From Adenanthera pavonina (Eukaryota; Streptophyta; Magnoliopsida; Fabales; Fabaceae), in the NCBI GenBank assembly GCA_026686845.1, contig JAIVEN010000019.1:30322501-30386500 (forward strand): a DNA stretch of 64,000 nucleotides, written 5' to 3'. The position numbers and the translations under genes are program-made. Below, one piece after another: positions 11,300-22,740 of this stretch (within the stretch, counting starts at the first letter, position 1; every line of letters starts with the position of its first letter). Under the pieces are notes generated by a model, which saw nothing but the letters and a program-made list of their open reading frames with translations, did not search any database and was not told where the DNA came from.

Positions 11300-12232
11300 T
11301 TCGCTTTTAGAGTTTGTCACGAGGGACCAATTCTCCGTGTGCATATAGAGTGTCAGTCAATTATACCATGAGTGAGGAGTTACCATGGTATAAACATTGG
11401 TTAGATCTTATTTTATTTTATTTCATTTTTATTTATGAGTACCAATGTTTTTATTTATTTATTAAAAGTAAAAATAAATAATTCAATGAGAGCTCTTTAT
11501 TTCAAATTTTTGTTTTTGCCTTTATGTTCCGAGTGGTAACACCGTGAGCATTTAGGTGTCAATTAGCGAGTTGTGAGTGATAAAGTCACCACAGATCCTG
11601 ATTGATTCTTTTTCTAAAAAATATATAAATAAAACAAATAAACAAATAAAAATAAATAATATATTAATATATACATAAAAGTCATATTTTTAAATTCTTT
11701 TTAACGCTTTTCTTTTTATAAAATAACCATAATCATATTTATTTTTATATATAAAAATGATTTCATTTTCCCAATTTTATCTTTTAAGTCCTTTTTTGCC
11801 TTTCGCCACAAGTGGCATCACCGTGAGCATATAAGCATTAATCAGTAAATTATGAGTGATCAAGTCATCATATATGCTGTTTGATTTTCATTTAAATTTT
11901 TTCTTCTGGTATTTTCTACTCCGAGTGGTAACACCGTGAGCATGTAAACGTAAATCAGTAACTTGTGAGTGATAAAGTCACCACATATGCTGATTATTAT
12001 TTTTCAACACGTAATAATCACATTTTTTTAATTTCATTTTTTTAATAAATAAATAGGTGTTAAAATGATTTTTATAATAAAAGAAAAAAATAATTTGTAC
12101 AAAGAAAAATTAATTAATAAATTGTCTTCTTTCGACTTTTTGTGCCTTTTTGTCTCGAGTGACACCACCGTGGACATTTAGGTATCGATCGGTGTATTGT
12201 GAGTGATAAAGTCGCCACATAAGCCAATTGAT
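11300..12232 (+). repeat. Dispersed array of ~90-bp direct repeats in the LTR
   Basis: Four clear copies lie at about 11516-11608, 11794-11888, 11911-11996 and 12141-12232, and a more decayed fifth at about 11300-11394. The shared core is GAGTGGTAACACCGTGAGCAT, then a variable stretch, then TTGTGAGTGATAAAGTCACC and a final GCTGATT. The copies are separated by AT-rich spacers of unequal length, so this is an interspersed rather than a strict tandem array. No coding is implied. Confidence 0.8.
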
Positions 12233-13058
12233 CTTATTATTAAAAATAAATTTGTTTCTAAATATTTCCTTTTCAAATCAAATGAAATGTTCAAAATCAC
12301 AAATAATTTTAATCATTTTTTTTAAATTGAGGAAAAATATATTTCCTCTTTTAGAAATTGATTAAACAAAAAATATATAATAAAAAATGAAAAGAGTAAA
12401 GAATGGGAATTAATCTGTCTTTTACAAATTAAAACATACCAACCAATTCTAAAAATTGTTTTTTTTGTGGAAAGACAAATTATTTTCTATAAACCTCTCT
12501 TTTCAAAGAATATATATAACAAAAAATACCAACCCAGTGACAGACGTTTTTAGTCCGAACTACGTCGACTTTGATCCCTATCGCAGGGTACGTAGGCCCC
12601 AGACTCTCATTTTGGGTCAAGTTCACTTTTGTAAATAAATAATATTTTCCTCTTAATTTATTTTTCCCACCTTTTCATACTTTCATTTTATTCTTTATTT
12701 TCATTTTTACATTTTTTATTATATTTATTTTTGCATGTGAATGGTAAAAGGGCAATCAAAATAAATTTGTAAAAAGCCATAAAAATTGCATGATCAACCT
12801 AAGGTAACCGTTCATAAGAACGGGTGTTGTGGGGGTGCCTAACACCTTCCCCACTCACAATCGTACCCCCGAACCCAATTCTGATTCGCAGACCAATCCT
12901 TATCCTTTTTGTTTTTATTCCGGTTTTCCAAAATTTCCCTCAAAATTTTGGTGGCGACTCCCTCCGAAACCGGTCTCCCGTCGCGCGGGCCGGTTTCACC
13001 CTTTTCCTTTTTATTTTCATTTTCCCGAGCCATTCGCGTCGCATCTCCGGGTGTGACA

Positions 13059-13063
13059 ATAGA
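13059..13063. repeat. Target site duplication, right (ATAGA)
   Basis: Five bases directly after the LTR end; the partner of 8484-8488. Confidence 0.8.
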
Positions 13064-14146
13064 AATCAAATCAAAAATAAAATCTCAAATCATATTGAAA
13101 ATAATAAGAAAATAGAGTTCTATTAAAGAAGAATGAATCTATCGCTAATACTCCACAAATCTTCTTGTTTTCTCTCTATAAGATGCTCCTAGTTGCTCTC
13201 AGATGCGTTTTGAACTGTGTTATCTGGCTTCTGCGTGCGTTTCTCAATCCCCTCTTATGTTTCTATCATGTCTCCTTATATAAGAAAAATTTAGAAACCC
13301 ATAAAAGTTCAAAAATTCACTAAAACGAGTCAAAAACATGTTTGTATGGACTTTTGTAGCATGACCTGGCGCCAGGTGTCCATAGAATTATCCCATATGG
13401 CGATGGGTACTTCTAAATGGTGTAAAATCATTAAAAACGCGTTAACCCAGTGTCGGATGGGTTTGACCTGGCATCGGGTGCTTTTGTAGTACGGACAGCT
13501 ACTATATTCGGCTTTAGAAAGTCACAAGCTCGTGTTGATAATTTGAGTTTGATGTTCACCATGATAAAGTTAAAACTTGGGAAAACTCAAAACATAAAAG
13601 TTGTATTTCCAACGTATCTTAAATTACCTCAATCAAAGTTCATATGTGAGAGTTATGATCAAAATACTGAAAGGTGTCAAAACTTTTTAGCATGAACGAT
13701 TTGTAACGTTTTTTATCTGAATGCTTCCAAATGAACCTATAACGCCATGAAACACAAAAATATGTCAAATCATGTTAAAATATATCAATGTAAACATATT
13801 TATATGCAATTTGAAGTTTAAATATGGGTATTTTATATGTATAAAATGGACATATCAATTACCATAGAAAATGTTATACAAAAATCATAAAGAACATAAA
13901 TTAACATCATGTTAGCTCGATTTGTTGGTACCGGTTGAGCCTTTACTCTCTCTCTCTCATATTATATATATATATTGAATTGATATACTTTGTTTGGTCG
14001 CTATCTGAACTCTGATGTCTGAACTTCGAAGTAAAATCCTGGACATGTGTCCTCACAACTCGAGTGAGACAGGCTCCAGGATACCGGGTGCATACGCGAA
14101 AAAAAAAAATCCTAGACATGTGAATCCTTGAGAGTCACCATTGTCT
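13064..14146. other. Intergenic and old repeat DNA (right of solo LTR)
   Basis: No gene seen. The first part continues the AT-rich repeat interrupted by the LTR. A perfect 14-bp palindrome (ACCTGGCGCCAGGT) lies at 13364-13377, and a related GACCTGGCATCGGGTG occurs near 13468. A TA run is at about 13960-13975. The last 150 bases are probably the 3' flank of the ABCG5-like gene. Confidence 0.5.
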
Positions 14147-16116
14147 TTAGATGATGACGCTCTTAATTTTCCTTTTTGAGCACCTATATCTAAGAATTAC
14201 ATAAGAAATAAACCTGTAAAACAAGATGAAGCATACCATGACCCCCACATTCTTCCATCTGCTGGTTTCCTCCCCATATCCTTCTTCTTTAAGCACACTC
14301 GCTCCAGTCACCATACATGCCCCAAACATGAACCCCAGGCACTTTTTTGAGTTGGAGAACTCATTGATCAGAAAACCTTCGAAGGGATACTTAAACAGAG
14401 ATATATAGTGTATGAAAATCCAGCAATTTGGGATTTCATTCTTTGATATGAAGTAGCCTGAGAACAGGAAGAATGATCCTATGACACCAGCGACCACTGA
14501 GTTCCCAACAATAAAATTAGGCACCAGAGCACTGAAACATACTACCACTGAATTCGCTGTATAAAGAATTAACCAAATTAGCAGCAAGAAGTACAAAAGA
14601 ACTGTGAAATTCTGGTTGAGCCCTACAAGCCAGTATAAGGGTAAAGTGAATAGAATGGCTAGGATGAGTAGAAATGGCATGTAAACAAGGCCGTTGGCAA
14701 TAGCATAGGATGATACTCTGTAGCTACCACATGAGGTCTCCTTCAGTAGAATCTCCCTTTCTTGAAGAAAAATTGGTAGAGCTTCTATTGTGCTTGTTAA
14801 CAAAAATGTTAGTATGAAAGCAAATAGACCTACCGTTTCTGCAGCTCCCACTAAATCATCCTTGAGATTACAAAAGATGGATCCCAAAATGGGCCCGGAC
14901 ATCAGCATCTGAATCGTCCTAAATGCAAAGAGTTCCTTTGTACGAAACATATTTTTGGAGAACCTGTGAGTGAGAATCACAGTTTCTCTCATTCTAGAAT
15001 TTGCAAAATCACAAGTAAGTTCAATTCCCGCATTGATGATTTGCTTATCAATCACATTGGATTGTGGAAAGAGCTGTTGCAGGGTAAACTTACCACTTTT
15101 ACTCTGTTCTTGATCTTCATCCTTCTTTTGTTGTATGGTTACTGGCAAACGTGGGGGCGTTTCATGCTGAACTTGCCGGCATTTTTGCTGTTTCTGAATG
15201 GTTTCTATGGATCCAATGGCAAATTCAACTACATTAACGTGAAGAGGAGGCTCTAGACCCATTAATCTCATATTCACACCCAGCAAATCCACATTGCCGT
15301 GGTGCAACATAGAGCCATTGGCTAGCAATAATATAGAATTAAACAACTTCACTATTCTGAACCCAGGTTGATGGATACTAAGGATTATAGTGCGTCCCCT
15401 TGAGTCAGCCATGACCTTAAGCATATCAATGATTTGCAGTGCAGAAGTACTATCGAGTCCAGAAGTGGGTTCATCCAGAATCAGCACTTTTGGATCGTGT
15501 GACTTCGACACCTATAGAAACTCGGCGCCTCTCACCACCAGATATCCCTCGGCCTTCTTTCATCTCCAATTCGAGTCCCAGAAACATGGCTAAGTCCTAG
15601 CTCCTGAATCAGTGACTTGACCTTGGAGAAGAGTTGTTCTTGAGAAAGCTTTGGCCGCAGCTTTGCACTGAACATCACAGTTTCTTCAACCGTAGGTAAG
15701 GGAAACAGAGTATCCTTTTGAGCAACATAACCTGAAATCTTCCTGAACTGAGCTTTATCTGCAGGCTTCTTGTTCACTAATATAGACCCACTTTGTGGAG
15801 TGACTTTACCAGCGAGGATCTCAAGCAGGGATGATTTTCCAGCTCCACTTGGCCCAACTATGGCCAGAATTTCCCACGGCTTGGCTTGGCAGTTCACGTC
15901 CTTGAGGACATGCCTCACTCCAGTGCATGTTTGTCCAGCTTTTTTGGCTTCCTCTTCTGGTTCTTGAGTTTGACCATCTTCTTCCTCGTTCAGTCGTGGA
16001 GTTTTCCGAAACAATTTCAAAGAGTAGTTCTCGTTTTTCTGTGTGAGGATCTTGTAATGGATGCCTGTTGCTTCAACCTCACAACCTTCTCTCTTCATTG
16101 AGTAGGAGGTTTGCAT
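14147..16116 (-). pseudogene. ABCG5: ABCG5-like half-size ABC transporter, two frameshifts
   Basis: An intronless gene for a half-size ABCG (white-brown) transporter: ATP-binding domain first, then a membrane domain. Walker A (GPSGAGKSS) is at about residues 88-96, the signature ISGGERRR at about 185, Walker B with D-loop (VLILDEPTSGLDS) follows, and the membrane half has the helices and the FLFSGYF and EGFLINEF motifs of the family. From memory it matches Arabidopsis ABCG5 nearly end to end. The reading frame breaks twice within about 60 bases: near 15551-15560, just before the signature, and near 15498-15503, between the signature and Walker B. Both shifts go the same way and do not cancel, so the signature lies in a third frame. 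All other motifs are intact, so it is either a recent pseudogene or two assembly errors. The likely start is Met7 (16098), the family start, or Met1. A CT-rich leader lies just upstream. Confidence 0.8.
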
Positions 16117-17220
16117 CTTCTTCTTCTCTCTCTCTCTCTTCTACATGCTCTCCATTATCAAATTCATTCCGTTCTCTTCCTGTCTGCTTCTTTTCTTATT
16201 TAGTCCATGAACTTGGCCTCCGCAACAAAACTGTGAAGCAATGACTGGTTCGAAAGGATTCAATTGCAAAAGTGCAAAGACACTGAGGTCCTCAGACTTG
16301 CAAACTTGGTTCACGGGCACTTGTTCTTGCTGTTTCTGTTCCGGTGTGATATAATTTGACACGGAAAGTAGAATAGTTCACGTGGGTATTCTTGGGTTTT
16401 CACTGTGTAATTGGATGATGGCTAAATACTATTCAGTAAGATGATGAATCCATACTGCAAATGGTTTTGGAGTACGACACCTGGGAACATTAGGTACATT
16501 CTGGTAACATTTTGGAGACCGTGGGATGCTATGAATTGGAAACAAACGAAAGCCGGTTCCTTGGGGACTTTCTGTGGCTAGGATTTACCACGGCTCTAAA
16601 ACCAATCAGACCTGTAACTAAATCCATGCAATTTGACAATTGCATTGATTTTCATCTTTGGTTTTAAGTCTAATAATTAGTTTAATATTTACATCTTCTA
16701 GCACACACAAATTGCTTTATTTCAACTTGCGGGCTTTTGTTAGGAAACGTTCTCACAAAACTATGATTCATCCATCTTCAGGAAACTGGGCAAAAAATCT
16801 CGAGGGTTAAAATGCTGCAATTAACCAACCTTTAAAATGTGTGCAAATTGGCCAGCTTAGTGTTTGTAGAATATTATCTGGAGAGTCAGGATATTATTAA
16901 ATGTAATGATATACTCCTTCTCAGACACAGGAATTTCTGTGACTGTAATGTGGTCTGGGAATTTGTTAAAAGCCACCCCTACAAATATCTTTATCTACAA
17001 ATCGGATCTCCTAAATTCATTCATTCATGCATTAGAGAGAGAAAAAAATTGATATGAAAGAAAAATTAACTGTATATGAAGCTCACATTTTTTATTCATG
17101 CACATTATTTCTTCTCACTAGAAAGACATGATGAAGGAAAATGGCAAACAATTCCCAATTAAAACTGATCGATTCAACCAAGAAAGAAGAAGTTCGTGAA
17201 CTCATCTCAAAGAATGGAAT
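16117..17220. other. Promoter side of ABCG5-like gene and intergenic DNA
   Basis: A (CT)n run lies at about 16123-16139, directly before the ABCG5 start on the minus strand, where it would be in the leader. The 73-aa minus ORF at 16141-16362 has no family character and may at most be an upstream ORF. The rest is AT-rich spacer with no gene seen. Confidence 0.5.
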
Positions 17221-18310
17221 TAGTAGAAAATAGTTATCATTATCATTTGAATACAAATTCATGAAGCAAGAGTTTTATAAGAGTGTGTAGGAGAAAGTCA
17301 AACATAAGAAAGAATGTTTCAAAGCTTTGCATTTGTGTAATAACGATGAAAGTTGGAAATGTTATTAGTTGGCTAAAAATGAGACTAAGAAAGCAGTGAG
17401 CGATGCTAGATCTAAAACTTTTGAGGAATTCTACCAGGATTTAGGAATGAAGAATGGTAAACGTAAGATTTACAAAATTATCAAGAGAAGGGAAAGAAAG
17501 TCAAGAGATTTTGACCAAGTAAGATGCATTAAGGATGAGAAAGGAAGGAAAAATTCTAGTTGCAGATGATGATATCAAAGAAAGATGAGAGAGCTACTTT
17601 TATAAGCTTTACAATAATGGACTAAGTATGACTATTGATACTGAAGGATTAACAACTCAGGAAAATTATCTCAATTTAAACTTCTATCATAGGATTCGGG
17701 TTGAAGAGGTAAAAAAAGCTCTTAAGAGAATAGACAATGGTAAAACTATTGGTCCTGATGGTATTTTTATCAAAGTTTGGAAGTGCTTAGGAGAGCATGA
17801 GATTTTGTGGCTCACTAAGTTATTTAACAAGATTTTAAGGTCCAAGAAAGTGCCAAAGGAATGGAGAAAAAATACTCTAGTGCCTATATACAAGAACAAA
17901 GGGGATATTCAGAATTGTGCTAATTATCGGGGGATAAAACTTTTGAGTCATACCATGAAACTTTGGAAAAGAATAATTGAACATAGACTCAAAAATGAGT
18001 TTCATATTTTGAAAAACCAATTTGAATTTATGCCAGAACGGTCTATAGCATATGCTATTTATTTATTAAGGGGTTTGATTGAAAGATACCGAAGTAAGGA
18101 GAGAGACCTACATATGACTTTCATTGATTTGGAAAAAATCGATGATAGAGTACCAAGAGATATATTGTGGAAAGCAATGGAGAAGAAAGGTGCACAGGTG
18201 GCTTATATTCAAACTATAAAGAATATGTATGAGGAGGTAACAATAAGTGTAAGAAACCATGAAGGTGTAACAAAGGGCTTTTCTATAACGATAGACTTAC
18301 ATCAACGATC

Positions 18311-18472
18311 TTCCTTGAGTTTATACCTGTTTGATCTGGTTATGGATGTTCTAACCATTGTTGTCAAAATCGGACTGGACCGGCCGATTCATTCCTTGAA
18401 TCTATACCTGTTTGATCTGGTTATAGATGTTCTAACCATTGTTGTTGGAATCGAACCGGACCGGCAGGTTTG
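18311..18472 (+). repeat. 81-bp tandem duplication across the LINE/MITE junction
   Basis: Unit 1 (about 18311-18391) and unit 2 (18392-18472) both hold the end of the LINE target (TTTGATCTGGTTAT, then GTTCTAAC) and the start of the MITE (CATTGTTGT, then CCGGACCGG-type sequence). They differ at several positions. The duplication therefore arose after the MITE inserted, and it extends the ORF at 17628-18473 artificially. Confidence 0.8.
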
Positions 18473-19046
18473 ACCGGTCAGACTAGGAACCGGTGTCTGG
18501 TCCAATCCGATTAAGCTACATGACTGATACTATTCAAAACCGGTGAGAACCGTCAAGAATCGGTGAAACCGGTCTTGAACCGATTCTATATTATTTTTTT
18601 TTCAAAATTTTTTAAAATATTTTTTTTATTTTTAAAATAAAATAATATCATTTCTAGTACAAAATATTTTTTTTATATATTATAATATTATTTAAGCATT
18701 ATTATGATATATAACTACTAAAAATTATATATTTACTTAATAAATACTATATTAATATATTATTAATTTCTTATTTTGAACTCAAAATATGATTATAGAT
18801 TAATATTAACTTATTTAAATTTAAATATTAAGTTACGAAACTTATTAATAATTTGTTTGTGGTGAGTCATAGATTGATAATTCAAAATTATTTAATTTGA
18901 AACTTTAATTAAGTTATAAAATTTTTTTAAACTTATATTATTTGTTTTAAATATATTATTTTAATTACTATCAGTCCGATCCCTGTCCGGCCTCAGTTGA
19001 ACCATTGAACCTTAAACCAGTGTTTTGTCCGATTCTGACAACATTG
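18356..19046. mobile_element. AACCGG-rich MITE in LINE 1, probably hAT type
   Basis: The left end CATTGTTGTCAAAATCGGAC matches the reverse complement of the right end (CAATGTTGTCAGAATCGGAC). An 8-bp direct repeat GTTCTAAC flanks it (18348-18355, again at 18429-18436 in the duplicated unit, and 19047-19054). Eight-base duplications and CA-starting ends suit hAT elements. Both ends carry AACCGG and CCGGTC-type motifs and the middle is very AT-rich. There is no ORF. Removing it restores the order of reverse transcriptase motifs in the LINE. Confidence 0.75.
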
Positions 19047-19899
19047 GTTCTAACTGAACATATACAAAAAGAAATTTCAAAATATATACTCTTCGCAGAT
19101 AATATAGTTTTAATTGTGAATTCCAGAAAAGAGGTTAACTCTAAACTTAAGTTATGGAGACACACTATGGAATTAGAAGGTTTCCACTTGAGTAGAAGTA
19201 AGAAAGAATATATACATTACAAATTTAATAAGAGGCCAATTAGAAATAATTTAGAAATAAAAATTGGAGAGCAAATCATTCTAGAAGTGTTAAAGTTTAG
19301 ATATTTTAGGTCAATTTTACAGAGTGATGGTGAAATTGATGGAAATGTTATGCATATAATACAAGTTTGGTGGTTAAAGTGGAGGAAAATATCAAGAGTT
19401 ATTTGTGACCGTAAGGTACTTATTAAGATTAAAGGAAAATTCTATTGAGCAGCTATAAGGTCAATGATGTTATATGATAATGAATGTTAGGCTTTGAAAG
19501 GATAATAAGAGCATAAGATAGGTGTAGCAGAGATGAAAATATTGAGATGGATGTGTGGTCATACAAAATTGGATAAGATACGAAATAATTATATACGAAA
19601 GAAAGTTGGAATAGTATCTATCAAGGAGAAAATGGTGGAAAATCGTTTAAGGTGATTTGTGCATGTACAAAAAAGAGGGCAAAAGGAGCCAATGATAAAA
19701 GTTGATCAAATAGTTTGGAGTCCTATCAAAAGGCGTAGAAAAATATCAGAAAGGATATTAAGGAAAGTTATAAGGAATGACCTTTTGAGAAATGATCTAT
19801 CTAAAGAGATGGTGTTTGATAGAGCCTATTGACATTGTATAATTTATGTAACCGATGCATATAATGAAATAAGACTAATGTTATTATTGTTGTATTGAT

Positions 19900-20600
19900 A
19901 CAATGTGTTGCTTTTATTAAAGGAATTTGTCCGTTCTCCAACATATGATTCAGCATCGCAGAGGAAGCACCCGTGAACTCTTCTCGTGGGGAATTATAAA
20001 GGTCATCACAAATGTATCTCTCACTCACTGGCCACTTGCCCCTTATACTCCAAGACAATTAATTAATACTACGAAAGAAAATTTAAGTGCAAAAAGATCT
20101 CCAAGTCTTGCCCGTGAACCTCTCTCCCTCACTGAAAAAGAAAGTCTATCAACATCACAATCCCATTCCAATTTTCGTTGAATTTATGATTATAATATTA
20201 GAATTAGAACTAGAGGAAATTTTGATTGATCAGTCTTGAGTTGAGATAACTGTTTATTTGGGTTATAAATGTGTGGTTTTAATTAACTTTTTTAAATATA
20301 ATGAATGGCTTGAACCCACACCAGCTTTAAAACATATATTCACTTAATTGTCTTTGCTAGACTTTTCTACGTCCATATTTGTTTGTGATGTGACCTGCAT
20401 GTTATACTTGTCAGATGCCTTCCGCGCAGGCATAATTGCAGGAGAAAAACGAACAAATATTATATATTAGCACGTACCCTGCATATATTTGTTTTTGAAA
20501 ACTTTTTTATAATTTTTTTTTCAAATCACATAATATAAAAAAGTATCTAATTAAATTAATAGTATGAATCTAAATTATTATTGTAATAATATTTAGAGGA
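19900..20600. other. Spacer between the two LINEs, no gene seen
   Basis: Mixed-composition DNA with no reading frame of known family. A minus-strand ORF from 20058 downward has no recognisable domain. It is somewhat richer in GC near 19930-20130 than its surroundings, so a lost gene fragment cannot be excluded. Confidence 0.4.
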
Positions 20601-20604
20601 AAAA

Positions 20605-21770
20605 ATTCTTATGCTAAGACTATATATTTATTAAGGAGTTTGATTAAAAGATATTGGAGTAAAAAAGAAAGACTTGTATATAGTTTTTATTGATTTGAAA
20701 AAAATCTATGATAGAGTACTAAGATATGTGTTGTGAAAAATAATAGAGAATAAATGTGTTTGTGTGGCTTATATTCAAGCCATAAAAAATATGTATGAGG
20801 GGGCAACAATAAATATGAGAACTCTTGGAGATGAGATAAATGACTTTTCTTTAAGAATATATTTATATCAAGGATCTTCCTTGAATCCATATTTGTTTGA
20901 TTTGATTTTGAATATTCTAACAAAATATATATATATATATGAGAAAATTTCAAAGTGCATACTTTTCATGTATGATATAGTATTAATTAAAGATTCAAGA
21001 GAAGAGGTCAATGTCAAATTTGAGTTATGAAGACACACTCTGAAATCAAAAGATTTTCACTTGAGTATAAATAAGACAAAATATATGCATGGTAAATTTA
21101 ACAAGAAACCAGTTAGAAATGATTTGGAGATAAAAATTGGACAACAAACCATTCAAGAAGTGTCAAAGTTCAAATATTTGAGGTCAATTTTACAGAGTGA
21201 TGATGAAATTGATGAGGATGTTATGTATAGGATACAAACTGGGTGGTTAAAGTGGAGAAAAGTATTAGAAATTATTTGTAACTACAAGATACCCACTAAA
21301 CTTAAAAGGAAATTTTATCGAACAGTTATAAGGCCAACTATGCTATATGGTAACGAATGTTGAGCTTTGAAAGAACAATAAGAGCATAAGATGGGAGTAG
21401 TAGGGATGAGAATATTAAGATGGATGTGTAGTTATACAAAATTGGATAAGATAGGAAATGATTATATATGAAGGAAAGTCGGAGTAGCGCCTATCTAGGA
21501 GAAAATAGTGAAAAATTATTTAAAGTGATTTAAGCATGTACAAGGAAGAGGAGAAGATGAGCCAGTGGGGAAAGTTAATCGGATGGCATAAAATCCTATC
21601 AAAAGGCCTAAAAGAAGACAAAAAAGGACAATAAGAAAAATTATAAGGAATAATCTCTTGATAAAAGATTTATTTTAAGAGATAATATTTGATAGAATCT
21701 ATTGGTATCATATAATTCATGTAGTCAACCTCATATTAGTGGGATAAGTTTAATGTTGTTGTTATATTTA
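20605..21770 (+). mobile_element. RTE-like LINE 2, 5'-truncated, dead
   Basis: This is a second copy of the family at 17225-19899. It begins within the reverse transcriptase (TIYLLRSLIKRYW near 20620) and runs through AYIQAIKNMYEGATI, GSSLNPYLFDLILNILT and MYDIVLI, where the catalytic FADD is lost, to KYLRSILQSDDEIDEDV, then LYGNE and a C-terminal RPKRRQKR stretch near 21610. The end near 21765 is a GTTGTTGTTA simple tract. It has many stops and frameshifts. It differs from LINE 1 throughout, so it is a separate old insertion, not a local duplicate. Confidence 0.75.
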
Positions 21771-22740
21771 GAGGGAAATATATTAACATTTGTTGTAATG
21801 GAGTTGATTTTGTAAATATTTATGTCAATATGTTGAATTATTTTTCAGTTATTTTATAAAATATAGCTTTTAGTTGAAATAAAAAAAATAGACTATTTAT
21901 ATGATTCACTTGGCTGTAAAGCTTATATACCTAGTTTATCTAAAAAAAAAAGCTTATCATATGCTTCAATAAAGATTTACAGCATACCTCCCAACTACTA
22001 AGGCAGCTGCATGACTTGACAAATAAAGTTTACCTATGATATGCTTAACAAAGATATGCCCGATACCTCCTAACTACTACATCAATTAATAATTAATAAA
22101 GATTTAACTATCATAGTATTAATTATTAACTAGTCGTAATAAAATTAAGGCTCATCATCATCATTCAATGTGAATCATATAAATAGTCTATTTTTTTATC
22201 AAAATATGAAATATGATTAATTGAAGTTCATAAAATTAATAAATTATATACACTAAAAATCATTTTTAATGTAAATTTATTATGCATTTACTCTTCATTT
22301 TAAGCTTTTGCAAATTTTTTTTTACCATTTTTCTATCCCAGGGACAAGACTAGTCTAGTTTTTTTATTTTCTATCAAACAGCACAATATTTTTTAATTAT
22401 ATTAGACTCTAATTAATTTAGATTGAGACTATAAGAGCAATAAAAATTTCCCATAAACATTTAACATAGGGACTACAATAGTTTTTTTTCCTATAAAACA
22501 TGAATTATGAAATTGGGAGGATTTGGTGGCACTGTTTCAGCAACTTCTCTGTTGTCGTTATTCGCCACTTTTGCAGCAAAGTGGACATAACGCGTGAAGG
22601 TTCAACTATCCTTTATGCATCCTCTATTATTAAAGCCAAAATGGACCCCATGACCATGCCTTGGATTAGAATTACATCAAATTTCGCATCCTTTTAAACT
22701 CATTTCACAAAAAGCTCACATATTTTCATGCACATGAATG
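21771..22740. other. AT-rich spacer, no gene seen
   Basis: Near 21960-22080 there are two loose copies of a segment containing AAAGATTTACAGCATACCTCCCAACTACTA and AAAGATATGCCCGATACCTCC, a small internal duplication. The 65-aa ORF at 22500-22697 has no family features. Confidence 0.5.

Larger units (their letters stand above)
8489..13058 (+). mobile_element. Large solo LTR (Gypsy-type) with 5-bp target duplication
   Basis: The unit begins TGTGAACACCG and ends GGGTGTGACA, matching the TG...CA ends of LTRs. It is flanked by perfect 5-bp copies of ATAGA (8484-8488 and 13059-13063), the target duplication size of LTR retrotransposons. It is 4570 bp long and contains no gag, protease, reverse transcriptase or integrase coding. 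Its last 220 bases (GGGGTGCCTAACACCTTCCC, then GGTGGCGACTCC and CGCGTCGCATC) are the kind of terminus I know from long LTRs of plant Gypsy/LARD-type elements, and 12541-12630 holds a CCGAACTACGTCG...CGCAGGGTACGTAGGC block also typical of them. The simplest reading is a solo LTR left by recombination. A coding-free non-autonomous element is the alternative, but I see no repeated ends inside. Long ORFs on the minus strand here come from a purine-rich tract and are not genes. Confidence 0.8.
17225..19899 (+). mobile_element. RTE-like LINE 1, 5'-truncated, dead, interrupted by a MITE
   Basis: Translated in pieces, this is the linker and reverse transcriptase of a plant RTE-type non-LTR element. 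The linker phrase KKAVSDARSKTFEEFYQDLG is near 17380. The RT blocks include GPDGI, NYRGIKLLS, QFEFMPERS and FIDLEKIDD between 17628 and 18350. After an inserted MITE (18356-19046) it resumes with FADNIVLI, where the second catalytic Asp of FADD is Asn, and runs to the C-terminal GRPK-type and LDRAYWH-like region near 19830. The 3' end is a TTATTATTGTTG simple tract, usual for RTE elements. The endonuclease domain is missing and several stops and frameshifts are present. Confidence 0.8.

Noticed and set aside
16141..16362. 73-aa ORF before the ABCG5-like gene
   Set aside because: No family character; overlaps the presumed promoter and leader. At most an upstream ORF.
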